A model generated the notes under the pieces. That model had not been told where the DNA came from and ran no database searches. It was given only the letters and a program-made list of their open reading frames with translations. From Stappia sp. MMSF_3263 (GTDB lineage: Bacteria > Pseudomonadota > Alphaproteobacteria > Rhizobiales > Stappiaceae), in the NCBI RefSeq assembly GCF_030733745.1, contig NZ_JASHIK010000015.1:1-64000 (forward strand): a stretch of 64,000 bases of DNA, given 5' to 3'. Positions 26,278 to 36,585 of the stretch are shown in pieces. Within the stretch, counting starts at the first letter, position 1, and each line of letters opens with the position of its first letter. Made by a program: the position numbers and the translations under genes.

Positions 26278-27063
26278 TCATCGGCATGGATTCAGTTTGC
26301 CGTTGCAAGTATATTGTCCACCTCTCACTCGGCACTCGAAGTCACGGATGGATGCCGCATTTTGATATTCCAGATCGGTCGCGAGAGGCATACCTGACCG
26401 TTTCACATACCAGCCGGCTTGATTGCCCGTTGACTTTGCCCACCGGTCGAAGTGCTTTTGCAAACAGCCCGATGAAGGTTGGACAAATGGCCGGCCGTGG
26501 CGGGCAAAAATTTCGTTTCTCGCGACATAGAGCTCCCACCCGGACAACTTTTCTAGTTGAGCCTGACGGACGATCCGATCGTCGGAATGGGGAAGGACGA
26601 AACCTTCGCTCGAAAGGCGCAACCGGTCGGGCGGGATCTCCGCCAGGTAGACCGGCTGGGACGGACCAAGGCTGTAGGCCGAAAACATCACCACGCCGGA
26701 AAGCGCGAGAAATGCGAAGACCGCCAGAAACAGCTTTCGGGTTCCTGGGCGTGTCTGTCCTGCCTCAAACCTTCGGTCTTGCTCATGCGCAGTGTCAGCC
26801 CCGGCATCCTCGAAGCTGCGCGCAAGCGCGTCCATTTCCTCTTGCGACGGCGCCAGCACTTTCAGGACGAGCATGAGGCGCGGATCTTCAAGACTGCGCG
26901 GTCTGCTGCGCCCGTTCCGCCAATTGTTGATCGTTCTGGCATGCACATTGATCCGCCGCGCGCCTGGCGTGTGAAAGCTCATTGCGCGCTGAGCCAATTG
27001 CTCATCGGACTTGATGCCACGGCCCCGTATCAAGTCGGCCAATCGCTTTGCGAAACTGGTCAA
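26278..27063 (-). CDS. HTH - membrane segment - YARHG domain protein
   Basis: 261 residues in three parts. Residues 1-80 look like an XRE-type DNA-binding module (FAKRLADLIRGRGIKSDEQL, VHARTINNWRNGRSRP). One membrane segment spans about 108-130 (KLFLAVFAFLALSGVVMF). The periplasmic part ends in a YARHG domain (WELYVARNEIFARHGRPF near 195), followed by a Cys-containing tail. YARHG domains are extracellular modules thought to act at the cell wall. The layout suggests a one-component membrane sensor linking envelope state to transcription. It is divergent from the exported-protein cluster starting at 27246, its likely target. Confidence 0.75.
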   Translation of the reverse strand: MTSFAKRLADLIRGRGIKSDEQLAQRAMSFHTPGARRINVHARTINNWRNGRSRPRSLEDPRLMLVLKVLAPSQEEMDALARSFEDAGADTAHEQDRRFEAGQTRPGTRKLFLAVFAFLALSGVVMFSAYSLGPSQPVYLAEIPPDRLRLSSEGFVLPHSDDRIVRQAQLEKLSGWELYVARNEIFARHGRPFVQPSSGCLQKHFDRWAKSTGNQAGWYVKRSGMPLATDLEYQNAASIRDFECRVRGGQYTCNGKLNPCR

Positions 27064-27245
27064 ACCGCCAAATCCACCCCTGGCAATACAGGATTGTTTT
27101 TATAGCTTTAATTCAGGAAATTTCCAGAAACAACCGTAGCTTTCTCTGAAAATTCGGGGCAAGTCTGGATTCGCGTTTCCCGTTGTGCTTGGCTTGAGCC
27201 GATCTCGAAGAGCATCGGCAATATACCTTGTGGCGGGCAGACATC

Positions 27246-28358
27246 ATGATCAGTTTCGAGCGGCTTAGCCGGGTAATTTCTTTGTCTTTGCACGGAAGCT
27301 ACCTCGGGAAAAGACTGTGCAGCACTCTCCTTGTCGCACAGTTCGTCATGGCTTTGTCCTCTGCGCATCTTCTGCTGCCGATCGGTGCGGCCATGGCTGA
27401 CATGCAGACCATCCGCACTGAGGAGAACGGTGTGGTGCATCACCGGCTGGAAAGCTGCGACTATGAGCGCGGGATCGCGATCGCACACTACACCCACCGG
27501 CACGACGAACCGCAGTATCAATTTGAGCTCACCGACATGTGTTTCCAGCGGGAAACCGGCAGATTGTGGGCATCCGAGCCTGCGGAGAATTTTACGCTCG
27601 TCCAGCAGGATCCAAGCATAAGCTGGTACGAGGATCTGGCGAGCGAGATCGGAAGATCGGGGTCCAAGGGGAAATTTTCGGCGGGCGGCTATGCGCCTAT
27701 TTCCGGGAAGCCGGATATCAGGACGAGTTACGTCGACCTGTTTTTCGACCCCACACAGCCGGATGTCACCCGTCCGACGGAGTTTCACCAGCACACGGCG
27801 GATGATGTCGGTCTGATGGGGTATCTGTTTGAAAAACAGGCGTTACCCGAAGAGGCTGCGGGCAAGACATACCGCATAGCCCTGACGGGCTTTGACTGGG
27901 GATTGAGCGATCCGGCAAGTCGCAATGCCCGTTACGACCGCAACAAATCCGATCTGGTGCTGAATTCGGATTCGCTCGTATTCGAGCAAGACGGCACCGT
28001 AATGGATGCAGGTGAATTGCTTGATCCGGATGGCGGTAACGTCAACGGGAAAGTGACTTCCGGTCAGTTACGCCTCGCATTGCACCCTGACGGAACGATC
28101 TCCGGCGAAGGGCAGTTTGAGATCGAGAATCCGCGATTGGCGGGTTTCGAGCCGGGGGAATGGGTTAGCGCATCCTGGAAGATCGACAAGCTGGTCGGCC
28201 ACCTGGCCGGCGAAGGCGCAACCGGCTTCAGGCTGAAGGGCTTCGCAAGCGGCGAGACCAGATATCACGATGGCTATGTCGGAAAGATAATCGGCACGCT
28301 GAATGTCCGAGGCACGGACCTGGCATTCGAGGAGGAGTTCCTTGTCGGCGGCCAATGA
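27246..28358 (+). CDS. Exported protein of an uncharacterised family (paralogue 1)
   Basis: 370 residues, unrecognised. A hydrophobic export signal is visible (LCSTLLVAQFVMALSSAHLL ... GAAMADM). The mature part has two Cys (LESCDYERG, LTDMCFQRETG) and a C-terminal region (EIENPRLAGFEPGEWVSASW) that aligns by eye with the proteins at 28627-29625 and 34988-35947. The upstream TTG at 27228 is an alternative start; translation from 27348 would leave a shorter signal peptide. First gene of a same-strand row of four exported proteins. Predicted periplasmic or secreted; function unknown. Confidence 0.7.
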   Translation: MISFERLSRVISLSLHGSYLGKRLCSTLLVAQFVMALSSAHLLLPIGAAMADMQTIRTEENGVVHHRLESCDYERGIAIAHYTHRHDEPQYQFELTDMCFQRETGRLWASEPAENFTLVQQDPSISWYEDLASEIGRSGSKGKFSAGGYAPISGKPDIRTSYVDLFFDPTQPDVTRPTEFHQHTADDVGLMGYLFEKQALPEEAAGKTYRIALTGFDWGLSDPASRNARYDRNKSDLVLNSDSLVFEQDGTVMDAGELLDPDGGNVNGKVTSGQLRLALHPDGTISGEGQFEIENPRLAGFEPGEWVSASWKIDKLVGHLAGEGATGFRLKGFASGETRYHDGYVGKIIGTLNVRGTDLAFEEEFLVGGQ

Positions 28359-28626
28359 ACAGCAACGCCAGCCGGTGGCCAGACCATCTATCGGGTTTAC
28401 GCAAGCGTCAACAGTACCGATTAGAGTCGGGCAGTTGCTGCGTCATGGGGAGAGAGCGCCGATTTCGACGGCGAATGACGATATGGATCAACAAGAGTGG
28501 GTTGGAGACAGAGCGTTTCATGCAGCTCGTTGTCCCAGGGGGAGCAAGCGTTCAGACGAATATTCGAAGGACTGTTATGAAATTTTGCGTTATCGGGCAA
28601 TAAGAGTTTTAAATTCATGCCAGTTG

Positions 28627-29625
28627 ATGAAGTGTTTTCTCCCAATCACGCTTTCTCTGCTGATATTTGATCTGATTCCACGTCACGCTTCCGCAAATCC
28701 TTTTGAGGGAATCACCGTCCAGGAAGCGAACCCAATAGAAAGCGACCCTTTGCGAGACTATCGCATCTATGGGTGCAAAGGTGTTTCGGGGACTGGTTGG
28801 TATAGGTACCATACTGGCAACGACCCATCTGTAATTGACTATGTTCTGTCAGATTTTTGTCTCGACACTCAAACAGGTGACTTCTTCAGCAAGGAGTCAC
28901 TTTCAGGTTTAACGCATGTCTTGGGGCCCAGAAGCGTTGAGCCAGGCTCCACGGCCAGCGCCTATGAGGATCTCGACGAATCCGGAGATGTCGTTTCCGG
29001 CGTCTATATCCAGACGCTGCCGGCACCGCTGCAATGTTCCAGCAACACCTCGGGCACATTCTCAATCCAAGCTATGCTGAGCGAGCAGAGGGTTGAATCC
29101 GGCCCCTTACACTTTACCGGATTATCCAACGGTATTCCCTATCCGCACGGGCGCACTATTCCACCAGACGTGGACTTCGGCCTCAGAATACTTGCAATTT
29201 CGACGATCGATAACAAGCGCATCAAGAGCGAGGAACTATTCCCATTGGGGCTTGGGGCGGAAGCAGACGCCGAAGAAGGAAGTCAGACAATTAAGATCAC
29301 CGTGGGAGATCAAACGACGGTCGGAGAAGCAAGTGGCTCACTCCAAGTTAGTTTCGAAGATGACCGGACATTTGTCCTTTCTGGAGAGATTCAAGCGAAG
29401 AGCCCGCGGGTCATCGGCATTAAACCGAATGAATTTGCCTCGTTATCGATAAGAATCGAATACATGCGCGGAACGACTGCGGGCAAACGCGGCGAGGGAA
29501 CATACGCGGCAGGTATCGCACGTGGTGCATATATTGACGGTTCCGGAGAAACGCACGCGCTTCGATTTAAAATCGGATTGACGGCATGCACTGCAAAACC
29601 CGGCCTTCCAGCAGATTTTTTCTGA
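28627..29625 (+). CDS. Exported protein of the same family (paralogue 2)
   Basis: 332 residues. Signal peptide MKCFLPITLSLLIFDLIPR with cleavage near HASA-NPF. The mature protein begins with ITVQEANPIESDPLRDYRIY, then YVLSDFCLDTQTGDFFSKES, and ends with AKSPRVIGIKPNEFASLSI and AAGIARGAYIDGSGETHALR. All three blocks recur in the 34988-35947 protein (DPLRDFRI, LVLSDLCLDEENG, SPKEWVSMEAN, AVGTYVDASGEKHSF). The ATG at 28627 was chosen for the signal peptide; the frame extends upstream to 28303 over the previous gene. Function unknown. Confidence 0.72.
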   Translation: MKCFLPITLSLLIFDLIPRHASANPFEGITVQEANPIESDPLRDYRIYGCKGVSGTGWYRYHTGNDPSVIDYVLSDFCLDTQTGDFFSKESLSGLTHVLGPRSVEPGSTASAYEDLDESGDVVSGVYIQTLPAPLQCSSNTSGTFSIQAMLSEQRVESGPLHFTGLSNGIPYPHGRTIPPDVDFGLRILAISTIDNKRIKSEELFPLGLGAEADAEEGSQTIKITVGDQTTVGEASGSLQVSFEDDRTFVLSGEIQAKSPRVIGIKPNEFASLSIRIEYMRGTTAGKRGEGTYAAGIARGAYIDGSGETHALRFKIGLTACTAKPGLPADFF

Positions 29626-29725
29626 ATACAGGGAGACGACTCGGGCGTTTCGACACGTATTGGCACGTCATCGTGCCGAAGATGCCACGAAACACAGTTT
29701 TAGCCTCTCGAACGGAGATGATGGA

Positions 29726-32700
29726 ATGAATTCGCCACGCTTGCTTTTGACCTGCCTTGTCCTGGCGTTGTCGGCAGCGCCCGTTCGGGCGGATGTCTGG
29801 ACCTTCGAGACGCCCTCGGAAAACATCCAGTGCACGGTGGGACAGGGCGCGGGCGTCCAGTCGGATATTACCTGCACGATCATCGAGCGCTCCGGGTCGT
29901 TCGCCCTGCCGCGCCCGCGCGACTGTTCATCCGATTGGGGCCATACGTTTTCGATGCGCGAATATGGTCCAGTGGAGGTCTTTTGCGGGCCAACAAACAG
30001 GAGCAGGAATGGGTTCAGCAAAGCAGAATATGGTGTGACAGGAGAGTTCGGCGGTTTCACCTGCAATTCCTCCAAGAGAGGGCTGAAATGCACCAACCGC
30101 GACGGCAACGGTTTCTTCCTCTCCAGAAAGGTTCAAAGCGTTCTCTACGGGGCCGGTGAGCAAGGATCATCGAGTGGCTTTGCCGCCGCTTCGTCCAGCC
30201 AGGGCGGCGTTTCGGTGCCCAATGTGATGAATATGCCCTATGGCAAGGCCAGATCTGTTCTTCGGGAACATGGCTGGTGGCCCTTGGATAACGCTGAGCC
30301 TGGCAATCTAGTGTATTTTACGCGCGAAATCTACGATCAGGGCTATATCGAGGTGGGCACGTGTTCGCCCGTTGGCGAGACGCCGTGCAAGTTTTATTTC
30401 TACAACGACGACAGGCAATATCTGGAGGTTTCGACACGCGGAGAAAACCCGCTTGTGGCAGGAACCGAAGTTATGGACGTGCGGACCGTTGAAGCCAGGA
30501 CGGCCACTAGTGCCCCAGAAACCGGGGCATACGATGAACCCGGGAACATCTCGGTCGCCTGCAACAAGAACGGTGCAGTTCTCAGCCTGGCGGATCGTTC
30601 AAAGGTCTATCTGGGCAATCAGTGCGATGCTTCCAGGCCGGGCGTGGGCGACGGTGGATGGTGGCTGGCTGATGGGGGTTTTCTCGTCGAAATCAATGGG
30701 CAGAGGACACGGTATCCCGACGACTATTCTTCCTGCGATACCCTTTCATATTGCCAGTATCGGGACGCGAGGGCGCAGATCGACAAGACCTCTCAAAAGG
30801 CGGCCAACGCTGTCGCGCAGCCCCATGTCAACAATGATCCGGGCTGGTCGTCAACGCCTGGTCAGGGCTTTCACACGGCCGGTATTGCGAACGGCGCAGG
30901 CGACGGTCTGACGGTAACTTGCGGTACTGGTGCTCCCGGTGCGCCAGGAAGTTCGATCGCACTTCAGATCGGCGGCTCTCCCATCAAGGCCGGCACCCTG
31001 GTTGAATTGTGGTTCGAGGGCACTTACCCGGGCGTCGTGCCCCTTATTCTAAGCCGCGAGAACGCATTCGTCCTCGGTGACCCATCGGTGAGTCCGCAGC
31101 ATTTCGAGACTGCGGTCGAGACACTCAAGACCGGCAGATCTGTCTCCGTCCGCGTCCGAGGAGGGGCTGAAGCGCAGTTCTCGTTGGAGGGTTCCAGCGC
31201 GGCGATTGGCGAGTGCCAGCCGGTGCCGGCTTCCGCGATACTCAGCGCGGCGGCTTCTGCTGAAAGCGTTCGGGTGTCCGAGGGCGAAACCGTCCAGAAA
31301 ACCGCTGCTGAGCGGCCGGTGACGGTCGATGCGAACGCCGGTCTGGTTCGTAGCGAAATTGCGCCCGACTATCAGTTCGTCACGCTCGACGGATATGCCA
31401 TCCTTCCCGAAACGCAGGTTGATATGATTGGCGCAAGCCAACCATGGGTAACGTGGACGACCGTCAATTTACCGATTGCGCTGCCGCAATTGATTGAACC
31501 AGATCTGCCGGGGAGAACCCCGGACTACGACGACATCTATACACTTGCGGTCGCACACAGCTTCCTCTCGGAAGCAGAAAAATCGGCCATCGAAGGCAAG
31601 TTGGGATTGCCCTTTCCCTTGTTTGCCGAGTTCGACAAGGTACCGGCTCGGATACTCCACAGGCAAATCAGGGAGGGGGGCTACGAAGGTGCGGCAGCGG
31701 CTCACGCAACGCGGCTTCTCCGCGAAAGGGACAAGTTGGACGAGTTCACGCGCGGCCCGGCATTGCAGGAAATCCGATCGGCTCTGCGGACCAAAATCAC
31801 TGCATCCAAACCGCAGCTACCGCTTCCCGTTGTCCGGATCTATGAGGTAAACCTCGGGGAATACGATTTCGAGAATGGCGGTTTTCCCGTTGACGGAATT
31901 CAGAGATTCCGAAATCCTGCGGCCTCGAGAATTGCCGATATTGCGGGAGCGGCGCGTGTCAATTCGGATGTACTGGAGTTTCCGAAGTTCATCCCAATGG
32001 AGCCCGAGGCCGCCAAGCGCCTCATAGAGAGGATCGCCGAATACCGCGGGGATCGTCATCGTGTCGCCAATATGGCCGTGTTCGGCGAAGTGACGGGAAT
32101 TGACCGCGTTCAGCGGAATGGCGGCCTCTATGAGTTCGAACTGTCGCACAAGGTGAAGCGGATCGATTTCGGCTTTGGCGATAAAGTGCTTGGTGACGTC
32201 TTCTACAGCCTGGTTCCAGACAAGCTGGAGGATGCGGAAGTCGATGCTGTCAGGCAGGTGGGTGGCAAAGAGCCGGTCACCCTTTACGGCCCAGAATATC
32301 TTGTCTCTGCCGTGTCGGAGGCATTTCCCGATCTCCTCAATGCGCAGGGCATGATGGAAACGCTGATGCGGGCGCGCGTCACGATCGAGAATGCCGATCT
32401 GGCGGAATGGGGACTTGGCAATCTGCCAGGCAACAAGATCCTTCGTCCCGAGCTTGCAGAACCAAGGCGCGAGCCGAATGCCGACGACATTCGCCTTTAT
32501 CGCGCATTTCTCGATGGGCGTCGCCAGGCGGGCGTGGGCAATGAAATCACCCTGCCTGTGACCACCTGGGTGAGACAGGCGGAGGATGGAACGAAAACCA
32601 TCGAACCCGCAAGGCCGGTCGACCTGGTTGCGCAGGCTTTGGAGCAGAACATGGGTCTGTTCGGAAAGCTGCGCAATGGCGGCCGCAATCGCGCGGATTA

Positions 32701-34906
32701 TCTCACTGAACTGCTGCAGGATACGCCCCATGCCATTGAGCCGGGCCGCATCGCGCTTGCAGCAGGCAATGTGGAGGTGTCGCGGCACAGCTGGACCCCT
32801 GTCCTGTTTTCACTGAAGCTCGACAAGGCCAATCCGAACGCCCCGCTGACCTTCGAAGATGGGTTGAACGAGCCGGCATCGACTAGCCGTGGCACGCGGG
32901 GGGTGATGAGTGGTTCGCCGCGGAGCGAAGGCGAATTGCGTGGCCATCTCGTGCTGGAGCTGGAAGAGGCGCCGATCCTCGTCGAGGAACACGAGGCCTC
33001 GGAATCAGGCAAGGCCGTTATCTTCAAGGTCGCAATGAAGCGGATAACGTTTAACGATCAGGGCCAGGAACGCATTATCGCATTCGACGACCGGCAGGAC
33101 AGCGGCGGCGGTGCCGGCGATGGTGAATTGCCCGCTGTCCCGACGCCCGAGACCCTGCCGCTCGATGCGGAAACGAGTGACCTCCTGATCCTGCGGCATC
33201 TGCCGGACACCGTGACCGATGCCGATTTCAAACGGATGCTTCTCGCGCGCTGGGAGGTCGAGAACCGGAATCGCGACATCAACACGCAACTCCCCTGGGG
33301 GCGCTTCTTCGAGATCGGTCAGGCCAAACCGGAGGGAGGCGCGCTGGATGCCATCCTCCCCGCGTTCCGCGACTGGTCCAAGGCGCGTGCCGCCAATCTT
33401 CCCGAGACCTTGCAGATCAAGCCGCAGGGGTTCTCCGTCAGTCAGCCCAGGATTGCGGGCTTCGGCAGCACGCTAGCCAATCCGAACCTCCTGCATAGTG
33501 GGTTGAGGCAGTGCGAGTCGGCCATTCGCTGGAGCCAGGCGCAGAACAATTATCCCGAGCACAAGCGGAGAATGCTTGAAAATGCCTGCGAGTATATCCG
33601 TCAGGCGTCGAAACTGCCGAGCGATGTCTTGTATTTTGGGCGGACCGAGAGCTTGCCCGCCAAATGGCGTGGCGGAGGCACCAGCGTCCGTGCTCCGGCA
33701 CATCATGGCACGGTTGGCCTGCGTTCCGAGTGCCACCGTGACAAATATTGCCGTGCCATTCAGGACGCGATCAAGTCGGGTGTTTTCGGCGAAACGGTGT
33801 TCGCGCTCGACGATGTCTATGTCTTCGACAAGGCCGCCGATATTCGGCCGGAGCTCAACACCCAGACGCGCGGCACCAGTGTCAGGCTCAACGTGCAGGT
33901 CGCCGGTGTGGAACGAAGCACGCAGGCGCGGCCGTCCCCCTTCGCTCAAGCACTGATGAAGGTGGACGACTTCATCGCGGCGCAGGAACTGTTGGAGCGT
34001 CACGATTCCCTGGGCGACTTCGCCCCCGAACTCGTCGATACCAACTTCTTCGATATCCGTGTGGTGTCGATGGAACTGGTGGAGCGCAAGACCGGCAAGG
34101 TTCTTGCCGCCATCCCGCTGGTGGACATGCCTTCGGGTCCGGACGACACCTTGCTCCAACCCGTCGAGCGGGTCACCGCAGCGCCGCCAAGCGAGGCCTA
34201 TGGCCCGGACGTGGTCGCTTTGCGTCTTGGCATGTCCTTCGAGGAGGCCGACAGGATCATCCGCGAACATATGAATGTGGGACGTGTTCTCATCGCCGAC
34301 CGCAGTTGGTCCGTCCGCGCCGCGGCCGGGAATATCGATCCGTTCTCTTCCGGTGTCGCCTATGAATCCAAGGATGGGCGCGAGATTGTCGTCATTCACG
34401 ATGAACCGCCATCTGCTCAGAAAGTAATCATTGGCGTGGTACGCCTGATCGACGTCGACAAGGGAAAGATACCTCCAGCTCAGATATTTGCCCAGGCACG
34501 GGAGAAATATGGGCCCGCCGACGTTATCGATCTGGGTAGCCAAGCATGGCTGGACATGGACAACGCAGACTCCAGGTGCGCTGCATCTTACGGTTCCCAT
34601 GCACACCGGCTGAACTGGCGCGATGCGGATGGCTCGGCGGTCGAATGGAACTCCAGAACGTTTCGGGGGGCTCCAGCACCCTTTGAAGCGGAACGCAACG
34701 TTCTGGAACTCAGATCAAAATGCGGCCCGGGCGTAACGCTCACCCTAGATACGAACGACACGGAAAGGGACCGCCTGATCTTCCGGCTACACGATCCGCA
34801 AACGCTCTACAAACATCTGACGCAGAGTGAAACAATGATCCAGGAAGGTGCCGGTTTCGGCGGTGAAGCCGCCGCTGAAGGTGAAAAAACCGGCATCAAG
34901 TTCTGA
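29726..34906 (+). CDS. Giant exported protein with PASTA-like module
   Basis: 1,726 residues, not recognised as a whole. A signal peptide (MNSPRLLLTCLVLALSAAPV, cleavage near RADV) is preceded by GGAG at the ATG. Residues about 25-130 are Cys-rich (IQCTVGQGAG, ITCTIIERSG, GLKCTNRDGNG). A PASTA-like module follows near 160-235 (VSVPNVMNMPYGKARSVLRE, HGWWPL). A second stretch of that style lies near 1500 (LRLGMSFEEADRIIREHM). Much of the centre is charged, mixed alpha/beta sequence with no membrane segment. It lies between family paralogues 2 and 3 on the same strand. PASTA modules bind peptidoglycan in other proteins, so a cell-wall-associated or contact-delivered role is possible. Confidence 0.75.
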   Translation: MNSPRLLLTCLVLALSAAPVRADVWTFETPSENIQCTVGQGAGVQSDITCTIIERSGSFALPRPRDCSSDWGHTFSMREYGPVEVFCGPTNRSRNGFSKAEYGVTGEFGGFTCNSSKRGLKCTNRDGNGFFLSRKVQSVLYGAGEQGSSSGFAAASSSQGGVSVPNVMNMPYGKARSVLREHGWWPLDNAEPGNLVYFTREIYDQGYIEVGTCSPVGETPCKFYFYNDDRQYLEVSTRGENPLVAGTEVMDVRTVEARTATSAPETGAYDEPGNISVACNKNGAVLSLADRSKVYLGNQCDASRPGVGDGGWWLADGGFLVEINGQRTRYPDDYSSCDTLSYCQYRDARAQIDKTSQKAANAVAQPHVNNDPGWSSTPGQGFHTAGIANGAGDGLTVTCGTGAPGAPGSSIALQIGGSPIKAGTLVELWFEGTYPGVVPLILSRENAFVLGDPSVSPQHFETAVETLKTGRSVSVRVRGGAEAQFSLEGSSAAIGECQPVPASAILSAAASAESVRVSEGETVQKTAAERPVTVDANAGLVRSEIAPDYQFVTLDGYAILPETQVDMIGASQPWVTWTTVNLPIALPQLIEPDLPGRTPDYDDIYTLAVAHSFLSEAEKSAIEGKLGLPFPLFAEFDKVPARILHRQIREGGYEGAAAAHATRLLRERDKLDEFTRGPALQEIRSALRTKITASKPQLPLPVVRIYEVNLGEYDFENGGFPVDGIQRFRNPAASRIADIAGAARVNSDVLEFPKFIPMEPEAAKRLIERIAEYRGDRHRVANMAVFGEVTGIDRVQRNGGLYEFELSHKVKRIDFGFGDKVLGDVFYSLVPDKLEDAEVDAVRQVGGKEPVTLYGPEYLVSAVSEAFPDLLNAQGMMETLMRARVTIENADLAEWGLGNLPGNKILRPELAEPRREPNADDIRLYRAFLDGRRQAGVGNEITLPVTTWVRQAEDGTKTIEPARPVDLVAQALEQNMGLFGKLRNGGRNRADYLTELLQDTPHAIEPGRIALAAGNVEVSRHSWTPVLFSLKLDKANPNAPLTFEDGLNEPASTSRGTRGVMSGSPRSEGELRGHLVLELEEAPILVEEHEASESGKAVIFKVAMKRITFNDQGQERIIAFDDRQDSGGGAGDGELPAVPTPETLPLDAETSDLLILRHLPDTVTDADFKRMLLARWEVENRNRDINTQLPWGRFFEIGQAKPEGGALDAILPAFRDWSKARAANLPETLQIKPQGFSVSQPRIAGFGSTLANPNLLHSGLRQCESAIRWSQAQNNYPEHKRRMLENACEYIRQASKLPSDVLYFGRTESLPAKWRGGGTSVRAPAHHGTVGLRSECHRDKYCRAIQDAIKSGVFGETVFALDDVYVFDKAADIRPELNTQTRGTSVRLNVQVAGVERSTQARPSPFAQALMKVDDFIAAQELLERHDSLGDFAPELVDTNFFDIRVVSMELVERKTGKVLAAIPLVDMPSGPDDTLLQPVERVTAAPPSEAYGPDVVALRLGMSFEEADRIIREHMNVGRVLIADRSWSVRAAAGNIDPFSSGVAYESKDGREIVVIHDEPPSAQKVIIGVVRLIDVDKGKIPPAQIFAQAREKYGPADVIDLGSQAWLDMDNADSRCAASYGSHAHRLNWRDADGSAVEWNSRTFRGAPAPFEAERNVLELRSKCGPGVTLTLDTNDTERDRLIFRLHDPQTLYKHLTQSETMIQEGAGFGGEAAAEGEKTGIKF

Positions 34907-34934
34907 AATCGGGTGGAATAGTATTCGAGAATGG

Positions 34935-34961
34935 GACACCGCCCGCGATGCGGGCGGTGTC
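34935..34961 (+). terminator. Strong hairpin after the giant gene
   Basis: GACACCGCCCGC-GAT-GCGGGCGGTGTC: 12-bp perfect arms with a 3-base loop, between the giant gene and paralogue 3. No T-run follows, so it may attenuate, stabilise the mRNA end or act as a protein site rather than terminate fully. Confidence 0.6.
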
Positions 34962-34987
34962 GGGGAAAATTTCAAGGGGCTTTGACA

Positions 34988-35947
34988 ATGATCCGATTTA
35001 TGCTTGGCGTGATAAGCCTCGCCCTGCTGTTCCCGACCGGCCCGACTGCCGCCGATCCTGTGCTGACCGAAACCCGGCCCATTGATGGCGATCCCTTGCG
35101 GGATTTCCGGATATCGGACTGCATAGGCACCTTTGGAATGGCGAGTTACCACTACTACACCCGGGAGAAGGGGCGCACGCTGGTCCTGTCCGATCTGTGC
35201 CTGGATGAGGAGAATGGGATACTTCTCTCGGCCGAGGAGAAGGCCGGCTTCCAGTTGGTCTCCAACAGCGACAGCGGTCGCAAGTTCGAAATTCTGGGAT
35301 CTGGCAAGAATGAGTATGATCGCTACAATATAGTTTTATCTTCGGAGGATGGCTCGGCGTGTCCTTATGAAGCCTCAAAGTCGTACTGGTATCACTACTT
35401 CCTCGGTCGCGGCAGTTCATCACGCTTTCCCGATCAGGATTTGCATTTTGCCCAGGGCTACACGATTGACGACACCTCGGATGCCGTGAAGGTGACCTCG
35501 GGGAGTTCGACTCACGAAGTGTCATTCATCCCGCTTTCAATTGACGGGCGCGACCTGGATTGGGCGAATGCGGGTGGACCGCATCTCGCCTCTTTCATGG
35601 CAAGCGGCAAGATTTCCTGGAGCAATGACCAGGGGCAACTCGTTCTCGTCGAGGGTGACGGCAACAAGGCTGGCGAAGTCGAAGGTGAACTTGACATCAC
35701 TGGCCAGGGAAACGGCGAAGTGATGCTCAACGGCAAGCTGGCGGCGACCAACGCCCGGCTGGCGGGGCATTCGCCGAAGGAGTGGGTCTCCATGGAGGCG
35801 AACATACCCTATATGCGCGGACACATCCTTGGAGACAAAGGGACCGCTCTTTATGCCTCTGGGCTGGCTGTTGGGACATATGTTGATGCCAGCGGGGAGA
35901 AGCACAGCTTCAGGGGGAACCTGCACCTTTATGGCTGCTTTCGCTGA
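34988..35947 (+). CDS. Exported protein of the same family (paralogue 3)
   Basis: 319 residues. Signal peptide MIRFMLGVISLALLFPTGPT with cleavage near AADP. Conserved blocks shared with the 28627-29625 protein: PIDGDPLRDFRISDC, LVLSDLCLDEENGILLSAE, NARLAGHSPKEWVSME, ASGLAVGTYVDASGEKHSF, closing with a Cys (LYGCFR). The start at 34988 follows AAGGGG. It is separated from the giant gene by a strong hairpin. Function unknown; the retention of three copies around one large protein suggests they work with it. Confidence 0.72.
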   Translation: MIRFMLGVISLALLFPTGPTAADPVLTETRPIDGDPLRDFRISDCIGTFGMASYHYYTREKGRTLVLSDLCLDEENGILLSAEEKAGFQLVSNSDSGRKFEILGSGKNEYDRYNIVLSSEDGSACPYEASKSYWYHYFLGRGSSSRFPDQDLHFAQGYTIDDTSDAVKVTSGSSTHEVSFIPLSIDGRDLDWANAGGPHLASFMASGKISWSNDQGQLVLVEGDGNKAGEVEGELDITGQGNGEVMLNGKLAATNARLAGHSPKEWVSMEANIPYMRGHILGDKGTALYASGLAVGTYVDASGEKHSFRGNLHLYGCFR

Positions 35948-36585
35948 CCCGCGTTCGACGCAGCCTCCAAGGCCAGTAGCCAGACAAGAGCCTGACGGAA
36001 ATTTGTTCGCGGCAGCGTGGCGGGTTGCAGTGGCCCGCCAGCACATCTTGTAAATTGGAGAGCGAGTAGAATGTCCAGATCTCCCCAATCCGATCGTGTC
36101 GGCTTCACCATGGTCACATAGTCGCGAGCGTCCTGATGACGGCAAGCCCGGCGATCGCGGAAACGGTTTCGGAACCCGATCCCCATTCGGTAGTGTCAAA
36201 GATCTTTCGCACTTTTGGTTTTCACGCGACGACGGCTCCTCGGGTTTGATCCGCGAATAGCGGAGTCATGTTCATGTATTTGCGCGTCGACCATTGGGGT
36301 CTGGTAATCTGATGCAGGGATAGACTTGGCAGCCTGAGGTGCCACAGCGGCAAGCGCAGTCAAGGCGGATTCAGGCGCTCGACTCAAGACTGGTTGTGAT
36401 CATCTATCGGAGCCTTTCGTCACGCGCCTCCTTGAGCGTTTTTCAACGCAGCCATTTCAGACTGGCATTGAGAGTGGTCACGACGACGGAAGTGAACTGC
36501 GCGATGAATGCCCCCAAACGAGGGCATCGAATGTGCCAAAATGGGTTCGCGGGAACCCGGAAGAGGGGGCATTCACCGGAGTATC
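35948..36585. other. Intergenic, about 640 bp
   Basis: Lies between the converging ends of paralogue 3 and the SIR2-STAND gene. Short frames only, with no recognisable domain, tRNA or IS end. Confidence 0.55.

Noticed and set aside
33473-34606. 377-residue minus-strand frame
   Set aside because: Antisense to the giant exported protein; no start context or domain.
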